NCBI GenBank assembly: GCA_020912385.1
Contig: CP087219.1
Coordinates: 992,001-1,056,000 of the forward strand
Direction of reading: 5' to 3'
DNA length: 64,000 nucleotides
Source: Neofusicoccum parvum
Lineage: Eukaryota; Ascomycota; Dothideomycetes; Botryosphaeriales; Botryosphaeriaceae
The notes under the pieces were generated by a model. That model was given only the letters and a program-made list of their open reading frames with translations. It did not search any database and had not been told where the DNA came from. Below, piece after piece: positions 21,601-32,286 of the stretch. The first letter of the stretch is position 1. Every line of letters begins with the position of its first letter. Made by a program: the position numbers and the translations under genes.

Positions 21601-22950
21601 AAGAAATCTAAGGACTCCTTTAGCTGTAGTAGGTGCTTTCTATTCCTGAATTACCTTGATCTTCTCTAGGTCCATGCGGATGCCTTGCCCAGCCTTAATA
21701 ATATACCTAAGATACTTAGTAGACTGGACCTTAAATTCGTATTTCTTTAGGTTAAGTTGTAGACCTACAGCGTCTAGTTTCTCTAGTACCTTATTTACCT
21801 TCTCACGGTGCTCCCGGCGGGATTCATCTGTAAAGATAAGGATATCGTCAACGTAAGCTAAGACGAAGTCATCTAGAAAGTCCTTTAGGGTCCAGTTAAT
21901 ATACTATTAAAAGGTACTTGGAGCATTTACTAATCTAAATAGAGTAACTAACCACTTAAAGAGTCTAAAGCGGGTTTAAAATACCGTTAACTATTCGCTT
22001 CCTTCCGCGATTCGTATCCGGTGAAAGGTAGTACTCACGTCGAGCTTCGTAAACCACTTAGCCTTACTGATTCGATTAAGTATTTCCTAGATTAGTAGTA
22101 GGGGGTAGCGGTCCTTTCTTATAATCCGATTAAGAGCCCGGTAGTTATAGTAGAAATAAAGGCCTCTTCTAGGTTTCTTTACGAAGAGGATAGGTGCTGC
22201 TACTAGCGAGTTACTTATACGAATAAAGCCTTTATCTAGTAGCTCGTTAAGAGTCTTCCTTAGTACAAGAAGCTCATCACGAGATATATTATATAAAGGT
22301 CCCTATAGGGCATTAGGTGTCTTACCGTTGGTATCCTTTTCCAGTTTAATTTAGTGGTCAATTCTAGATTAGTATAGTAGGAGTTTATCCGCCTCTTTCT
22401 TATTAAATAGACTGATCCGTTTAGGGTCTACCCAGCTAGGCAGCTGGCTTTGAAAATCTATAGGGGACCTCTCCTATAAGGCCTTATTAATATCCGCGAG
22501 GCTGGCTATAAAGATCTAATATCCCTTCTTTTTCCCAAGCCTTATAAGGTGATAAAAGGTAGTAGCTCTAATTAGCTTACCTCGAGGCTTAGGGAGATTA
22601 GTGTCTTGCTTTATAATTAATCTAGTATCCTTAAAGGTAATAGTTCGTTCGCTCTAGTCAAGCACTACTTTTTCTTATACTATCTAGGGGCTCCCTAGCA
22701 TAAGATTACAGCTAGAGAGTCTTAGGACGATATAGAAGAATATACGCTTTTAATAATAACCTCTAATATCGACTTTAGCCTAGGCAACTTTATTGATCTT
22801 CCACCTAGTTAGTGTCAGTCTGTCTAGTGTCCTTGGTGAGATTTTAATACGCGGGAGGTTATAGCGTTCAGCGAATTTATAGCTCATTATAGCGTAGAAT
22901 TCATAACCCGTATTAGTAAGAGCTTTTCTAAAAGTCTCTTTATTAATTAT
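21601..22950 (-). pseudogene. Gypsy-2 copy B: protease and reverse transcriptase core (RIP-mutated)
   Basis: Continues the RT gene split by LINE-a. The catalytic motif is readable on the minus strand at about 21880-21835 as DDFVLAYVDDILIFT. Upstream on the same strand are the palm/finger segments (22450-21950) and a protease-like region (22900-22550). Frames are short because Gln/Trp codons are now stops. Confidence 0.75.
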
Positions 22951-24414
22951 AACTGAAGTGAGAAGTGAATCCTATTCTAATTTAGGTTATTACTTATACT
23001 ATTCATTCTATACTTTCTACTTTTCCTCTACTGTTAGCTCCTGCCTATGGTTTTTAATAGGAGCGTTTAGTTTTTTAATAGCTAGATTAGAGCTTCTTCT
23101 TCCTCCAGGTCTTCTAGCTCTAGTCCCGTGTACTCCTACTAGGCAGGCCTTATAAAGTGTGTAGGTCTCCTTGGTGGTAGCTAAGGGTATTAGGCCACCC
23201 GGTATATAGAGTCGCTATAGCGTAAGTAACGGCCCTCCTCCTTACGCTTATTTATTTCCTAACTATCTACCTATTTAATACGGCGTCCCTAAGCCGCTCT
23301 AGCGGGTCTAGTAGGCTCCTAATCTATATTATCGTGTTAAGGCGTCGTTGGTTTTAGCTACTTAGACCCTAGTAATAGTTGCTTAGACCCTGCCGAGCTA
23401 ACCTTATTTTAACCGCGCTACTAGCCTTACTACTAGCCTTGCTGGGCCCTCTTCCTACTATTACGTAAGTTAAATGCTTCTAGTTGATTACTAACGCGTT
23501 TTAGCTTAGTATAGTAGTCCTTAAAGGACTAGCTTATACTTCTAAGGCTAATTATACTGCGCTAGAGCTCTTAACTGAGCCCTGCTTCTAGGTAGGCCTT
23601 AAGGATCTCATCTGGCTAGTGAGTACCTCCTGCCTCCAGTACTAGTTTACGAAATTCGGTGAAGTATTCTATAAAAGGCTTATTGGTTTAGCGTAGCTTA
23701 TATAGCTTACGCTAGGCCTTTTCTTGCACATGAGGATCGCTAAATAATAGGCGGAGCTGATCTAGTAAGCGCTAGGCGGTTATATTACTTGTATTAGTAC
23801 TAGCCTATACCTAGGGCTATAGCTAGCGTGCGGCTTCGCCTCTAAGTCGGTTGTAAAGCATGAAAAACTTAGTAGCCTCGGTATATTCTACGTAGTCCAC
23901 TACGAGCTTTACTTAGGCCTAAGTAATCTAAGGCTCTAGTTCGTCCCTATTACCTGAATATTTAGCTAGAGGGCCGAGATTCTTAGTAGGATTGGTCTTT
24001 ATATGCTGCTGGTTATTATATTAGGCTGAAGTGTTTCTAGTTATCCTTACTTCTTCTTTCCTAGCCCCTTGCTTAATAATTTTAGAGGGCTGCGTAGACG
24101 GGGTTTAAGCGTCTCCTATCTTAAGGTGGTTCTCCTTCTCTTTCTTAAGCTGTATGACTTCGTTGGTAATAAAGTCCATTCGTACTATTATCTACTATAG
24201 TATCTATATTATTTCTTAAGGCTCTTAGGTCTGCCGCTCTTAAGTCTACTACTCCTAAATCTGCTACTCTTAAGTCTACTATCCTTTAATCATTATCGTT
24301 GATCCCGTTGTCTCTAGTGATTCTAGTAATTCTAGTGATTCCAGTGATTCCAGTGCGCGACTGTGCTAATAATCCGATGTCCAGTGAGTCTAATAGGGAT
24401 AAAGTCTTAGCTAA
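22951..24414 (-). pseudogene. Gypsy-2 copy B: gag region (degenerate)
   Basis: Between the 5' LTR (24415) and the protease region. The minus strand shows fragments of a gag-like sequence with small internal repeats (a GATT-C-AGT-type unit repeated near 24320-24360, and a CTTAAGTCTACT unit near 24230-24290). A zinc-knuckle position could not be fixed. No continuous frame remains. Confidence 0.55.
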
Positions 24415-24598
24415 TGTTAGGGCTCAACCTTAGGATGATCGCTGAAAGGTGTATTGTACTATGTACGTTAAGCTAAGACTTAAGGAGAGAAGAAAGGAAA
24501 GTAGAAGAAGAGAATAACTTAAATATAAGAATTACTTAGTATTATATAACCTATTAATAATCCTCTAAGGCTTCTTCTAAGGCTTTAGACTCTAATAC
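24415..24598 (-). repeat. Gypsy-2 LTR2: truncated 5' LTR of copy B
   Basis: Starts TGTTAGGGCTCAACC, with the TG end preserved, and matches LTR1 base for base over most of its length. It stops after ...GACTCTAATAC, about 60 bp short of the full unit, where inverted LTR3 begins. Confidence 0.8.
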
Positions 24599-24842
24599 TA
24601 CTAAGAATTAAACCCGACACCGTCTAAAAACGGAAAGAGGGGAAGGAGGGGGAGGTAATATTAGAGTTTAAAGCCTTAGGAGAAGCCTTAGAGGATTATT
24701 AATAGTTATATAATACTAAGTCCTCTTTATATTTAAGTTCTCTTCTTTATTCTTCTTCTTCTTCTTCTTCTCTTTAAGTCTTAGCTTAATATATATAGCG
24801 TAATACACCTTTTAGCGATCATCCTAAAGTTAAGCCCTAATA
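24599..24842 (+). repeat. Gypsy-2 LTR3: complete LTR in inverted orientation
   Basis: Reads TACTAAGAATTAAACCC ... TTAAGCCCTAATA, the reverse complement of LTR1/LTR2, 244 bp. No Gypsy internal DNA follows; LINE endonuclease DNA starts right after it. It is therefore either a solo LTR or a remnant joined by rearrangement. Together with LTR2 it forms a hairpin-capable inverted repeat with a spacer of about 60 bp. Confidence 0.75.
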
Positions 24843-27800
24843 ATAGGTACCCTACTACTCCTCTTAGAGGCTCTAAATAGGCCTAGAGAACACATCCTAC
24901 TTAGAGACTTTAACTTCTATTACCTCCTCTAGGGAGATATTACCTCCCCTACCTAATATAGCCTCTTAGATAACCTAATTAAGACAGCTACTATAGCCAA
25001 CCTTAACCTAGCCCTACTAAGGGGAACTATTACTAGGAAAACTAATAATAGTAAAAGTATAATTAACCTCATCTTTACTACCTACTAGCTAGAGGAGAGG
25101 ATCCTATACTATAGAGTCTCTTAGAAACTAGAATCCTCCTCTAATCACCTACCTATAATTACTATATTTAATATCTCTCCTACCCCAGCAGCCTCGCAAC
25201 CCCCCAGGCTATAATAGAAAAAGGCGGACTAGGAAAGAACTAATAAGACCCTCTAAGCTAGAGTCTTAAGGCTAGAAAACCTCCTACTAGATACTAAAAG
25301 AGATATAGACTAATTTACTAAGTAGCTCTAGGTAGCTATCTAAATAACAGTCTAGGAAACCATCCTAGTAATAAAACCCTCACCTTAGGCTACTACGTAG
25401 TGGATAAGAGAATACTCTAAACTAGTCTAATAGGCTAGAGCTACTAGAAGAAAGTGGACTACTATAGGTAAGGAAGAAGACTAGGTAACCTACTAAGCTA
25501 TAGCTAATAATAAGAAAAGGTAAATTAGAAGGAATAGGATAAAAGTATAGCGTAAAATAGTAGCTAAAATCACCTTAAACCTAGACGCCATCTAGAAACT
25601 CTTAAAATAGGCTAGAATAAAGGTACTAGAGCCACTAGCTCCACCCTAGTTTCCCCTACTCCAGGATATAGAAGGACAACTATACTATAATATTTAGATA
25701 AAAACTAACATCCTTTAAAGCTAGTTCTTTCCCCTACTAAAAGAAGCCAACCTCTCTAACCTAGACGAGTATATATATCCAGCCCTAGTAGAAATCTTAT
25801 AGGATATTATAGAAGAGTAGATACTCTATACTATTAAGTAGCTTCCCCTAGACAAGGCACCTAGGCTAGATAAGATTATCAATAGAATCCTAAAGTAGTA
25901 TATACAAGTACTAGGTAAGCTAATTACTAGACTCTTCTAGAGATACCTAGTACTAGCCTACTATTCTAGACAGTTTAAAACCTCTACTACTATAGTACTA
26001 AAGAAACCACAGAGAGAAGACTATACTAAGATAAAGATATATAGACTAATTACTCTACTTAATATACTAGGTAAGCTGCTTAAGCGGATTATAGTAGATA
26101 GAATCTCCTAGGCTACTAAAACTAACCACCTCCTCCTAGACTATTAGATAGGAGCTAGAAGGAGTAGATTAGTAGTTACTACCCTTAGTCTTCTTATAGA
26201 ATAAATCCACGCTGTCTAGAAATAGAATCTAGACCTAGTAGCCTCTATCCTCAGCTTAGATATCTCTAGGGTATATAACTATATATCCTATAAGAGACTC
26301 CTCTATAATATAAAAGCTATAAGGCTACTAGGCTAGATAGAGAAGTTCACCTACTCCTTTCTAAGTAAAAGGTTAATATAGCTCCTCTTTAGAGGATATA
26401 TAAGCCAGGCCATCTCTACTCCTATAGGGATCCTATAAGGCTCCTTATTATTACTAATCCTATACCTCTTCTTTACCTCCAACCTCCTTATAGAGCTTAG
26501 AAGGGGGAATGTCTTCCCCCTTAGGTTTATAGATAATACAAACATCCTAACCTTTAGTAGGTCTATAGAGCATAACTATAAGGTACTTAAAGGAGCAAAT
26601 AGGACCTATAAAAAATAGGTAGCCACCTATAGATTAGTCTTCTCCCTAGACAAGTACCACCTCATCCACTTCAGTAGGAAACCACGCAGGTTCAATATAG
26701 CGGTAAAAATCCAGATTCCTAGCTTTAAGGGAAACCTAGAGCTACTAATTAAGATACTAGGCGTTTATATTAATAGTAAGCTAAGGTAGGGCCTATATAT
26801 TAAGAAAACTAGTACTAAAGCTACTAGATAGTATATATCCCTTACTAGGCTTACTGTATTAACCTAGGGCGCTTCCTTTACCAAGGCGCGCCATATCTAT
26901 ATAGCTATAGTAAGGCCAGTCCTCACCTATAGGTGTGGTATATAGTATATGCTAGAGGGTGTCATGACCTACGTACTTATAGGTGGTAAGCTAGTTCACT
27001 AGGTGAACTAGAATTATTCCTTTTAGGCCGTTTATAGCGTGATAGAAAACCACTAATATTACGTTTATAATAGAATTCCAGTTCCCCCAGTTACTAGGCT
27101 TGAGGTTCTAGGTTCGAACCCTACTATAGGCGACGGTTAAGAAGATCCTAGGCGCTCCTAGATATAGTAGCTAGCGTGGCTAGTTAAGTATATAGCTAAA
27201 AGACTAAACCTAGGTAAAGCCTTAGGGGTAATAAGTACACCTCTAACTAGTTTCTAAGTAGGTAATAACAGGATGATAACTAGTTAGCGATATATATAGG
27301 TAACGTTATATATAAAGAGGGGGTATTATCACGACCTATATACTTATAGGTAGTAAGCCAGTTCACTAGGTGAACTAGAATTATTCCTTTTAGGCCGTTT
27401 ATAGCGTGATAGAAAACCACCAATATTACGTTCGTGATAGAGGGTTCCCTAGGGTAGAGAAAGATAGTAACTAAACCCTTTAAGAAGATCTAGAACTAGT
27501 ACCTATATACTATAGTAGGTGCCTATAAGTCTACCCCTACGTAAACGCTAGAATATAAGACTGGGATCCCCCCCCTCCTACTACACCTAGATGAACTAAC
27601 CTTAGCCCACTCTATCCGGACCAGGGAAGGACCAGCAACAGCAGTAATTAAGGTAATATATAGAGATATTAAGGTAGTAGCTAGAGCAGTATTTAGTATA
27701 AAGGAAATAGCTAGTCCAGCTAGAGGGAAGCTACTTAAGGGGAGAGTAAATTCCCTCCTTAGTAGCTACCTACCTAATATATAGAAACTACTATAGAGGA

Positions 27801-28533
27801 CCTAACTCCGTATAGTAATAAGAGAGCAGTGGAAAAAGAGGTAGATAAAGTAAACTAGATAGAAGGAGAGGCTAGTAGCCTAGAATTCACCCTAGAACCT
27901 AAAGATTAGGTAACTACATAGTAGCCTACTAAAACTATAGAGTACACTCCTTACCCTACTAAGAATAAAATATATTAGACTAGAGGACTACCTCTCTAGA
28001 CGTAAAGTACTAGACTATCTAAGCTCTATATACCTATACGGCTAGTATAGATAAACTCTAAAGTATATCCTCTTATTCTATCCTCACTTCCAAGTAGGTA
28101 GAGCCTAGATACTTTATAAAGCTTAAACTATAGACTACTATACTCTACTAATAATAAAGAAAGGAGTCTATACGGCTATAGAGTAGTTTCTAAAGCTAGG
28201 ACTACTAGGCTAATTTAGCCTAGCGAAGGAAATAGACTAGGAAAACTAAAAGGACTAGGAGGACCTAATAGACTAAAGAGACTAGAATAGAATAAGAGAA
28301 CTAGGAATTAATACCTAGGATAATTATAGGACTACTATAGTAGTCACTACTAGTAAGTAGAAAAATAGGAAAAGAAAAGATAACATACCTAATATAAAAG
28401 AGAGAAGAGGTTTTCTACCTAGAAAAAATTTTCCCTCTTATATAAACTACTATAGATAGCCTACCCTATATAGACCCGTAAGGGAGCTAAATCGGGATGA
28501 AAATAAATCTATTTATTTATTTATTTTATTTAT
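24843..28533 (+). mobile_element. Old, heavily RIP-mutated LINE copy (LINE-b), interrupted by a TRIM
   Basis: Aligns by eye with LINE-a from the endonuclease (about 18430) to the 3' end: ACTTTAAC block near 24910, RT blocks near 25860 and 26400-26540, C-terminal part 26880-28270, then the 3' UTR block at 28477-28500 and a (TTTA)n tail to 28533. Almost every CAG/CAA/TGG is a stop, so no protein remains. It is split at 26960-27439 by a miniature LTR element. Its 5' end abuts Gypsy-2 LTR3. Its tail repeat (TTTA) differs from the (TATC) tail of the young copies. Confidence 0.82.
26960..27439 (+). mobile_element. TRIM-like miniature LTR retrotransposon (480 bp)
   Basis: Two direct repeats of 113 bp (26960-27072 and 27327-27439) flank about 254 bp without coding capacity. 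Ends are TGTCATGACC and CGTGATA (TG...CA after reversing a RIP-type change). A perfect 5-bp target duplication, GAGGG, lies at 26955-26959 and 27440-27444, and removing the element restores the LINE-b sequence. A purine tract AAAGAGGGGG (27314-27323) sits just before the second LTR as a polypurine tract. The internal part near LTR1 holds a tRNA-T-arm-like GGTTCGAACC (27111-27120), possibly part of a tRNA-primer site or a Pol III B box. Orientation is taken from the purine tract. It must depend on an unseen autonomous element. Confidence 0.85.
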
Positions 28534-28599
28534 AGTATATTAATTAACCTTAACCTAGATATTATTAAGAATAAACTCTAGTTCTATAATAATTTAAAA

Positions 28600-29138
28600 G
28601 CGCAAGGTACTAGGACACCCTAGCCCCGCCTGCCTATACGGCTAGCATAGGTAAACTCCAAAGCACATCCTCCTCTTCTGCCCCCACTTCCAACAGGGTA
28701 GGGCACAGATGCTCCAAAAGGCGGAAACTACAGACTACCGCTCCCTTCTCTCTACAAAAAAGGGAGTCAAAGCAGCAACAGACTGGTTCTTACGCCTAGG
28801 GCTGCTCAAGCAGTTTAGCCTGGCCAGGGAATTAATCCAGGAGGACAGCCAGGAAGAGGAACCAGGAGGACCACTAGGACTACTCGAACCCGGACAACTA
28901 CGAGGATAAGGACTGAAGGGATAGGGCTAGTAGGTGAATGTAGGGCTGCCACAGTAGCCGCTACCGGTAAGAAGGGAAAACAGAACTAGAATTAGACATC
29001 ATGCCCAGATCGAGAGGAGGGGTTTTTACCAGGCGAAAAGGTTTTCCCCCTCGTGTAAAATAACTACAGATAGCCAACCCCGCATGGACCCGTAAGGGAG
29101 CTATATCGGGAAGAAATGAATTTATCTATCTATCTATC
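28600..29138 (+). mobile_element. Short, young 5'-truncated LINE copy (LINE-c)
   Basis: 539 bp holding the ORF2 C-terminus (readable frame 28709-28909), the 3' UTR and a (TATC)n tail. The 13-bp target duplication TAATAATTTAAAA lies at 28587-28599 and 29139-29151. It is nearly identical to LINE-d in its last 450 bp, whereas the first 75 bp carry seven C-to-T/G-to-A changes, six of them at CpA/TpG. Confidence 0.88.
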
Positions 29139-29314
29139 TAATAATTTAAAATTAATTAGAAATCTCTTCTAGCTATTTTTTCTAAATTAAAAAAATTAAC
29201 TAAACTAACTCTATTTATATTATAATTATAAACTAGATAGACTAAAAAGAAATTTATTTAAGACTTTTTCTAGCTAGAATTAGTCTAAAAGTTAAAAAAA
29301 TATAGATAATTCTA

Positions 29315-30419
29315 GCGGGGTGTGGCATATCCCGGAGGGGATCCCAGGGTGGAGGAAAATAGCCATCCAGCCACTGCAGAAGATTCAAAACCAGTGCCTT
29401 CGTACCATCTCAGGGGCGTACAAGTCAACCAGCACACAAACCTTGGAGCATGAGACGGGGATCCCCCCGCTCTCACTCCACCTGGATGAACTAACACTAG
29501 CCCAGACTATTAGGGCTAGGGATGGCCCAGTAGCAGCAGTGGTAGAGGAAACTTGCCAGAGCATCAAACAGATAGCCCGGGCTACTCTGGGCGCTAGAGG
29601 CCCAGCCGGCCCAGCTCGGAGAACCCTACTTAGAGCAAGGGTAACCTCCCTTCTCGGCAGCTGCCCCACCCTCCCGGAGCGAACAAGGCTACGCATAGCA
29701 TATAGGAAGAAGTGGAAGGAGAGATGGACAACGTACACTAGCCAGGAAAGGCGGCACAGGCCAGTGGCTCAGAGCACACAGTGGAACCCAAAGATTCGAC
29801 AAATTCACAGCGAACTGTCTAAGCCACAGAGCACACTCGCCACTCTACTGCGTACTGAGCATATTGGGCTGGAGGACTTCCTCTCTAAGCGCAAGGTGCC
29901 AGGACACCCTAGCCCCGCCTGCCCATGCGGCTGGCATAGGCAAACCCCAAAGCACATCCTCCTCTTCTGCCCCCACTTCCAACAGGGTAGGGCACAGATG
30001 CTCCAAAAGGCGGAAACTACAGACTACCGCTCCCTTCTCTCTACAAAAAAGGGAGTCAAAGCAGCAACAGACTGGTTCTTACGCCTAGGGCTGCTCAAGC
30101 AGTTTAGCCTGGCCAGGGAATTAATCCAGGAGGACAGCCAGGAAGAGGAACCAGGAGGACCACCAGGACTACTCGGACCCGGACAACTACGAGGATAAGG
30201 ACTGAAGGGATAGGGCTAGTAGGTGAATGTAGGGCTGCCACAGCAGCCGCTACCGGTAAGAAGGGAAAACAGAACCAGAATTAGACATCATGCCCAGATC
30301 GAGAGGAGGGGTTTTTGCCAGGCGAAAAGGTTTTCCCCCTCGTGTAAAATAACTACAGATAGCCAACCCCGCATGGACCCGTAAGGGAGCTATATCGGGA
30401 AGAAATGAATTTATCTATC
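29315..30419 (+). mobile_element. Young 5'-truncated LINE copy (LINE-d), least mutated in the window
   Basis: 1.1 kb, from within the ORF2 thumb/connection region to the (TATC)n tail, flanked by a 14-bp target duplication TATAGATAATTCTA at 29301-29314 and 30420-30433. It lies in AT-rich DNA 163 bp after LINE-c. The ORF2 end is still open (29320-30198), so it escaped most RIP damage. Because it is 5'-truncated it cannot move itself, but it implies a recently active full-length source. Confidence 0.9.
29320..30198 (+). pseudogene. LINE-d ORF2 C-terminal fragment (open, 292 codons)
   Basis: Open frame matching the last third of LINE ORF2. It has the intact zinc-binding motif CPCGWHRQTPKHILLFC near residues 204-220 (C-x-C-x2-H-x5-H-x4-C style), with Trp where LINE-a has a stop, then a Gln/Leu-rich C-terminus ending at 30198. 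There is no promoter or native start; the first ATG is internal to the truncated gene. It is the best sequence here for defining the family's C-terminus. Confidence 0.8.
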
Positions 30420-30444
30420 TATAGATAATTCTATATTCTATATT

Positions 30445-31091
30445 AAAATAAATAAATAAATAGATTTATTTTCATCCGGATTTAGCTCCCTTACGGGTCT
30501 ATATAGGGTAGGCTATCTATAGTAGTTTATATAAAGGGGAAAATTTTTTCTAGATAGAAAACCTCTTCTCTCTTTTATATTAAGTATATTATCTTTTCTT
30601 TTCCTATTTTTCTACTTACTAGTAGTAGCTACTATAGTAGTCCTATAATTATTCTAGGTATTAATTTCTAGCTTTTTTATTCTATCCTAATCTTCTTAGT
30701 CTACTAGGTTCTTCTAATTCTCTTAGTTTTCCTAGTCTATTTCCTTCGCTAGGCTAAATTAGCCTAGTAGTCCTAGCTTTAGAAACTACTCTATAGCCGT
30801 ATAGACTCCTTTTTTTATTATTAGTAGAGTATAGTAGTCTATAGTTTAAGCTTTATAAAGTATCTAGGCTCTACCTACTTAGAAGTAAGAATAGAATAAG
30901 AGGATATACTTTAGAGTTTATCTATACTAGCTATATAGATATATAGGGCTTGGATAATCTAGTACTTTACGTCTAGAGAGGTAGTCTTCTAGTCTAATAT
31001 ATTCTATTCTTAGTAGGGTAAGGAGTGTACTCTATAATTTTAATAGGCTACTATATAGTTACCTAATTTTTAGGTTCTAGAGTGCACTCTA
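30445..31091 (-). mobile_element. Old RIP-mutated LINE fragment (LINE-e)
   Basis: Reverse-strand copy: the 3' tail is (AAAT)n at 30445-30465, the 3' UTR block with CTTACGGGTC at about 30490-30510, and ORF2 C-terminal homology runs to about 31091. It matches LINE-b and LINE-f better than the young copies. Stops are everywhere. Confidence 0.75.
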
Positions 31092-31480
31092 ATATAAGTA
31101 TTATTAGAGATTTAACTACTTTAATAAAAAATATACTAGCCTAGAATAAATAAGAATTAGAGTCTTTTTTTTCTTTTTTCTATTATTTAATTTCCTATTA
31201 AATTATTCTAATACTTTTTTTTCCTCTATACTATAGAAAGATATACTATATAATCCTACTTTATAACTCTATCTTAACGCTTAAGAATAAATCTTAAGAT
31301 CTAGCCTATATTTTAAATTATTTCTTAGCGCGTCTATCCTCTAACTTATATTAATTTCCGACTATATTAAGTAACGAGGACCGCTATAGTTATAAATAGA
31401 TATAGTTATAGTTATAGTTATAGTTATAGTTATATATAGATATAATTATAGATAGATATAGGCTTAGCTATAGCTATAGC
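31092..31480. repeat. AT-rich repeat remnant with a TATAGT tandem array
   Basis: 31135-31270 resembles part of repeat R (compare 33780-33850: CTATTATTTAATTTCC beside TAGTATTTAATTACC). From about 31381 to 31480 there is a microsatellite-like array built on TATAGT/TAGTTA and related hexamers. No coding content. Confidence 0.5.
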
Positions 31481-31483
31481 TTA

Positions 31484-32286
31484 AGAGAAGCTACTTAAGA
31501 AGAGAGTAAATTCCCTCCTTAATAGCTACCTACCTAATATATAGAAACTACTATAGAGGACCTAACTCCGTATAATAATAAGAAAGTAGTAGAAAAAGAG
31601 GTAGATAGAGTAAACTAGGTAGAAAAGAAGACTAGTAGCCTAGAGTTTACCCTAGAATCTAAAGATTAGCTAACTATATAGTAGCCTACTAAAACTATAG
31701 AGTATACTTCTTACCCTGCTAAGAATAAAATATATTAGACTAGAGAACTACCTCTCTAGACGTAAGATACTAGACCATCCAAGCCCTATATATCTATACG
31801 ACTAGTATAGATAAACTCTAAAGTATATCCTCTTATTCTATCCTTACTTCTAAGTAGGTAGAGCTTAGATACTTTATAAAGCTTAAACTATAGACTACCG
31901 TACTCTACTAATAATAAAGAAAGGAGTCTATACGGCTATAGAGTGGTTTCTAAAGCTAGAGCTACTAGGCTAATTTAGCCTAGTAAAGAAAATAGACTAG
32001 GAAAACTAAGAGGACTAGGAGGACCTAGTGAATTAAGAAGACTAGGATGAAATAAGAGAGCTAGAAATTAATACCTAAGGTAATTATAGGACTATAATAG
32101 CAGCCACTACTAGTAAGTAGAAAAATAGGAAAAGAAGAGATAACGTACCTAATATAAAAGAGAGGAGAGGTTTTCTACCTAGAAAAGATTTTCCCCCTTA
32201 TATAAACTACTATAGATAGCCTACCCTGTATGGACCCGTAAGAGAGCTAAATCAGGATAAAAATAAATCTATTTATTTATTTATTT
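31484..32286 (+). mobile_element. Old RIP-mutated LINE fragment (LINE-f)
   Basis: Plus-strand 3' fragment starting within ORF2 at the sequence equivalent to 27726 of LINE-b, running through the C-terminus to the 3' UTR block (32230-32255) and a (TTTA)n tail. It is very similar to LINE-b, sharing many of the same RIP-type substitutions. It abuts repeat R at 32287. Confidence 0.75.

Larger units (their letters stand above)
13517..24598 (-). mobile_element. Gypsy-2 copy B: full-length-type Ty3/Gypsy element split by a LINE
   Basis: Minus-strand element bounded by direct repeats: 3' LTR 13517-13761 and 5' LTR 24415-24598 (truncated). Sense order: gag (about 24414-23000), protease region (about 22900-22550), reverse transcriptase (22450-21601 continued at 16474-16330), RNase H (16330-15880), integrase (15600-14600) and chromodomain-like end (14400-14140). 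A near-complete LINE sits at 16475-21600 inside the RT gene; without it the internal part is about 5.5 kb, normal for this superfamily. The frames are destroyed by TAG/TAA changes. The integration target is not readable because the 5' LTR is truncated. Confidence 0.82.

Noticed and set aside
27073..27140. Possible tRNA gene (GGTTCGAACC T-arm)
   Set aside because: No A box, anticodon arm or acceptor pairing could be built; the position just inside an LTR favours a primer-site or B-box remnant of the TRIM.
31381..31480. CRISPR-like or minisatellite array
   Set aside because: Simple TATAGT-type hexamers without spacers in AT-rich DNA; a microsatellite.
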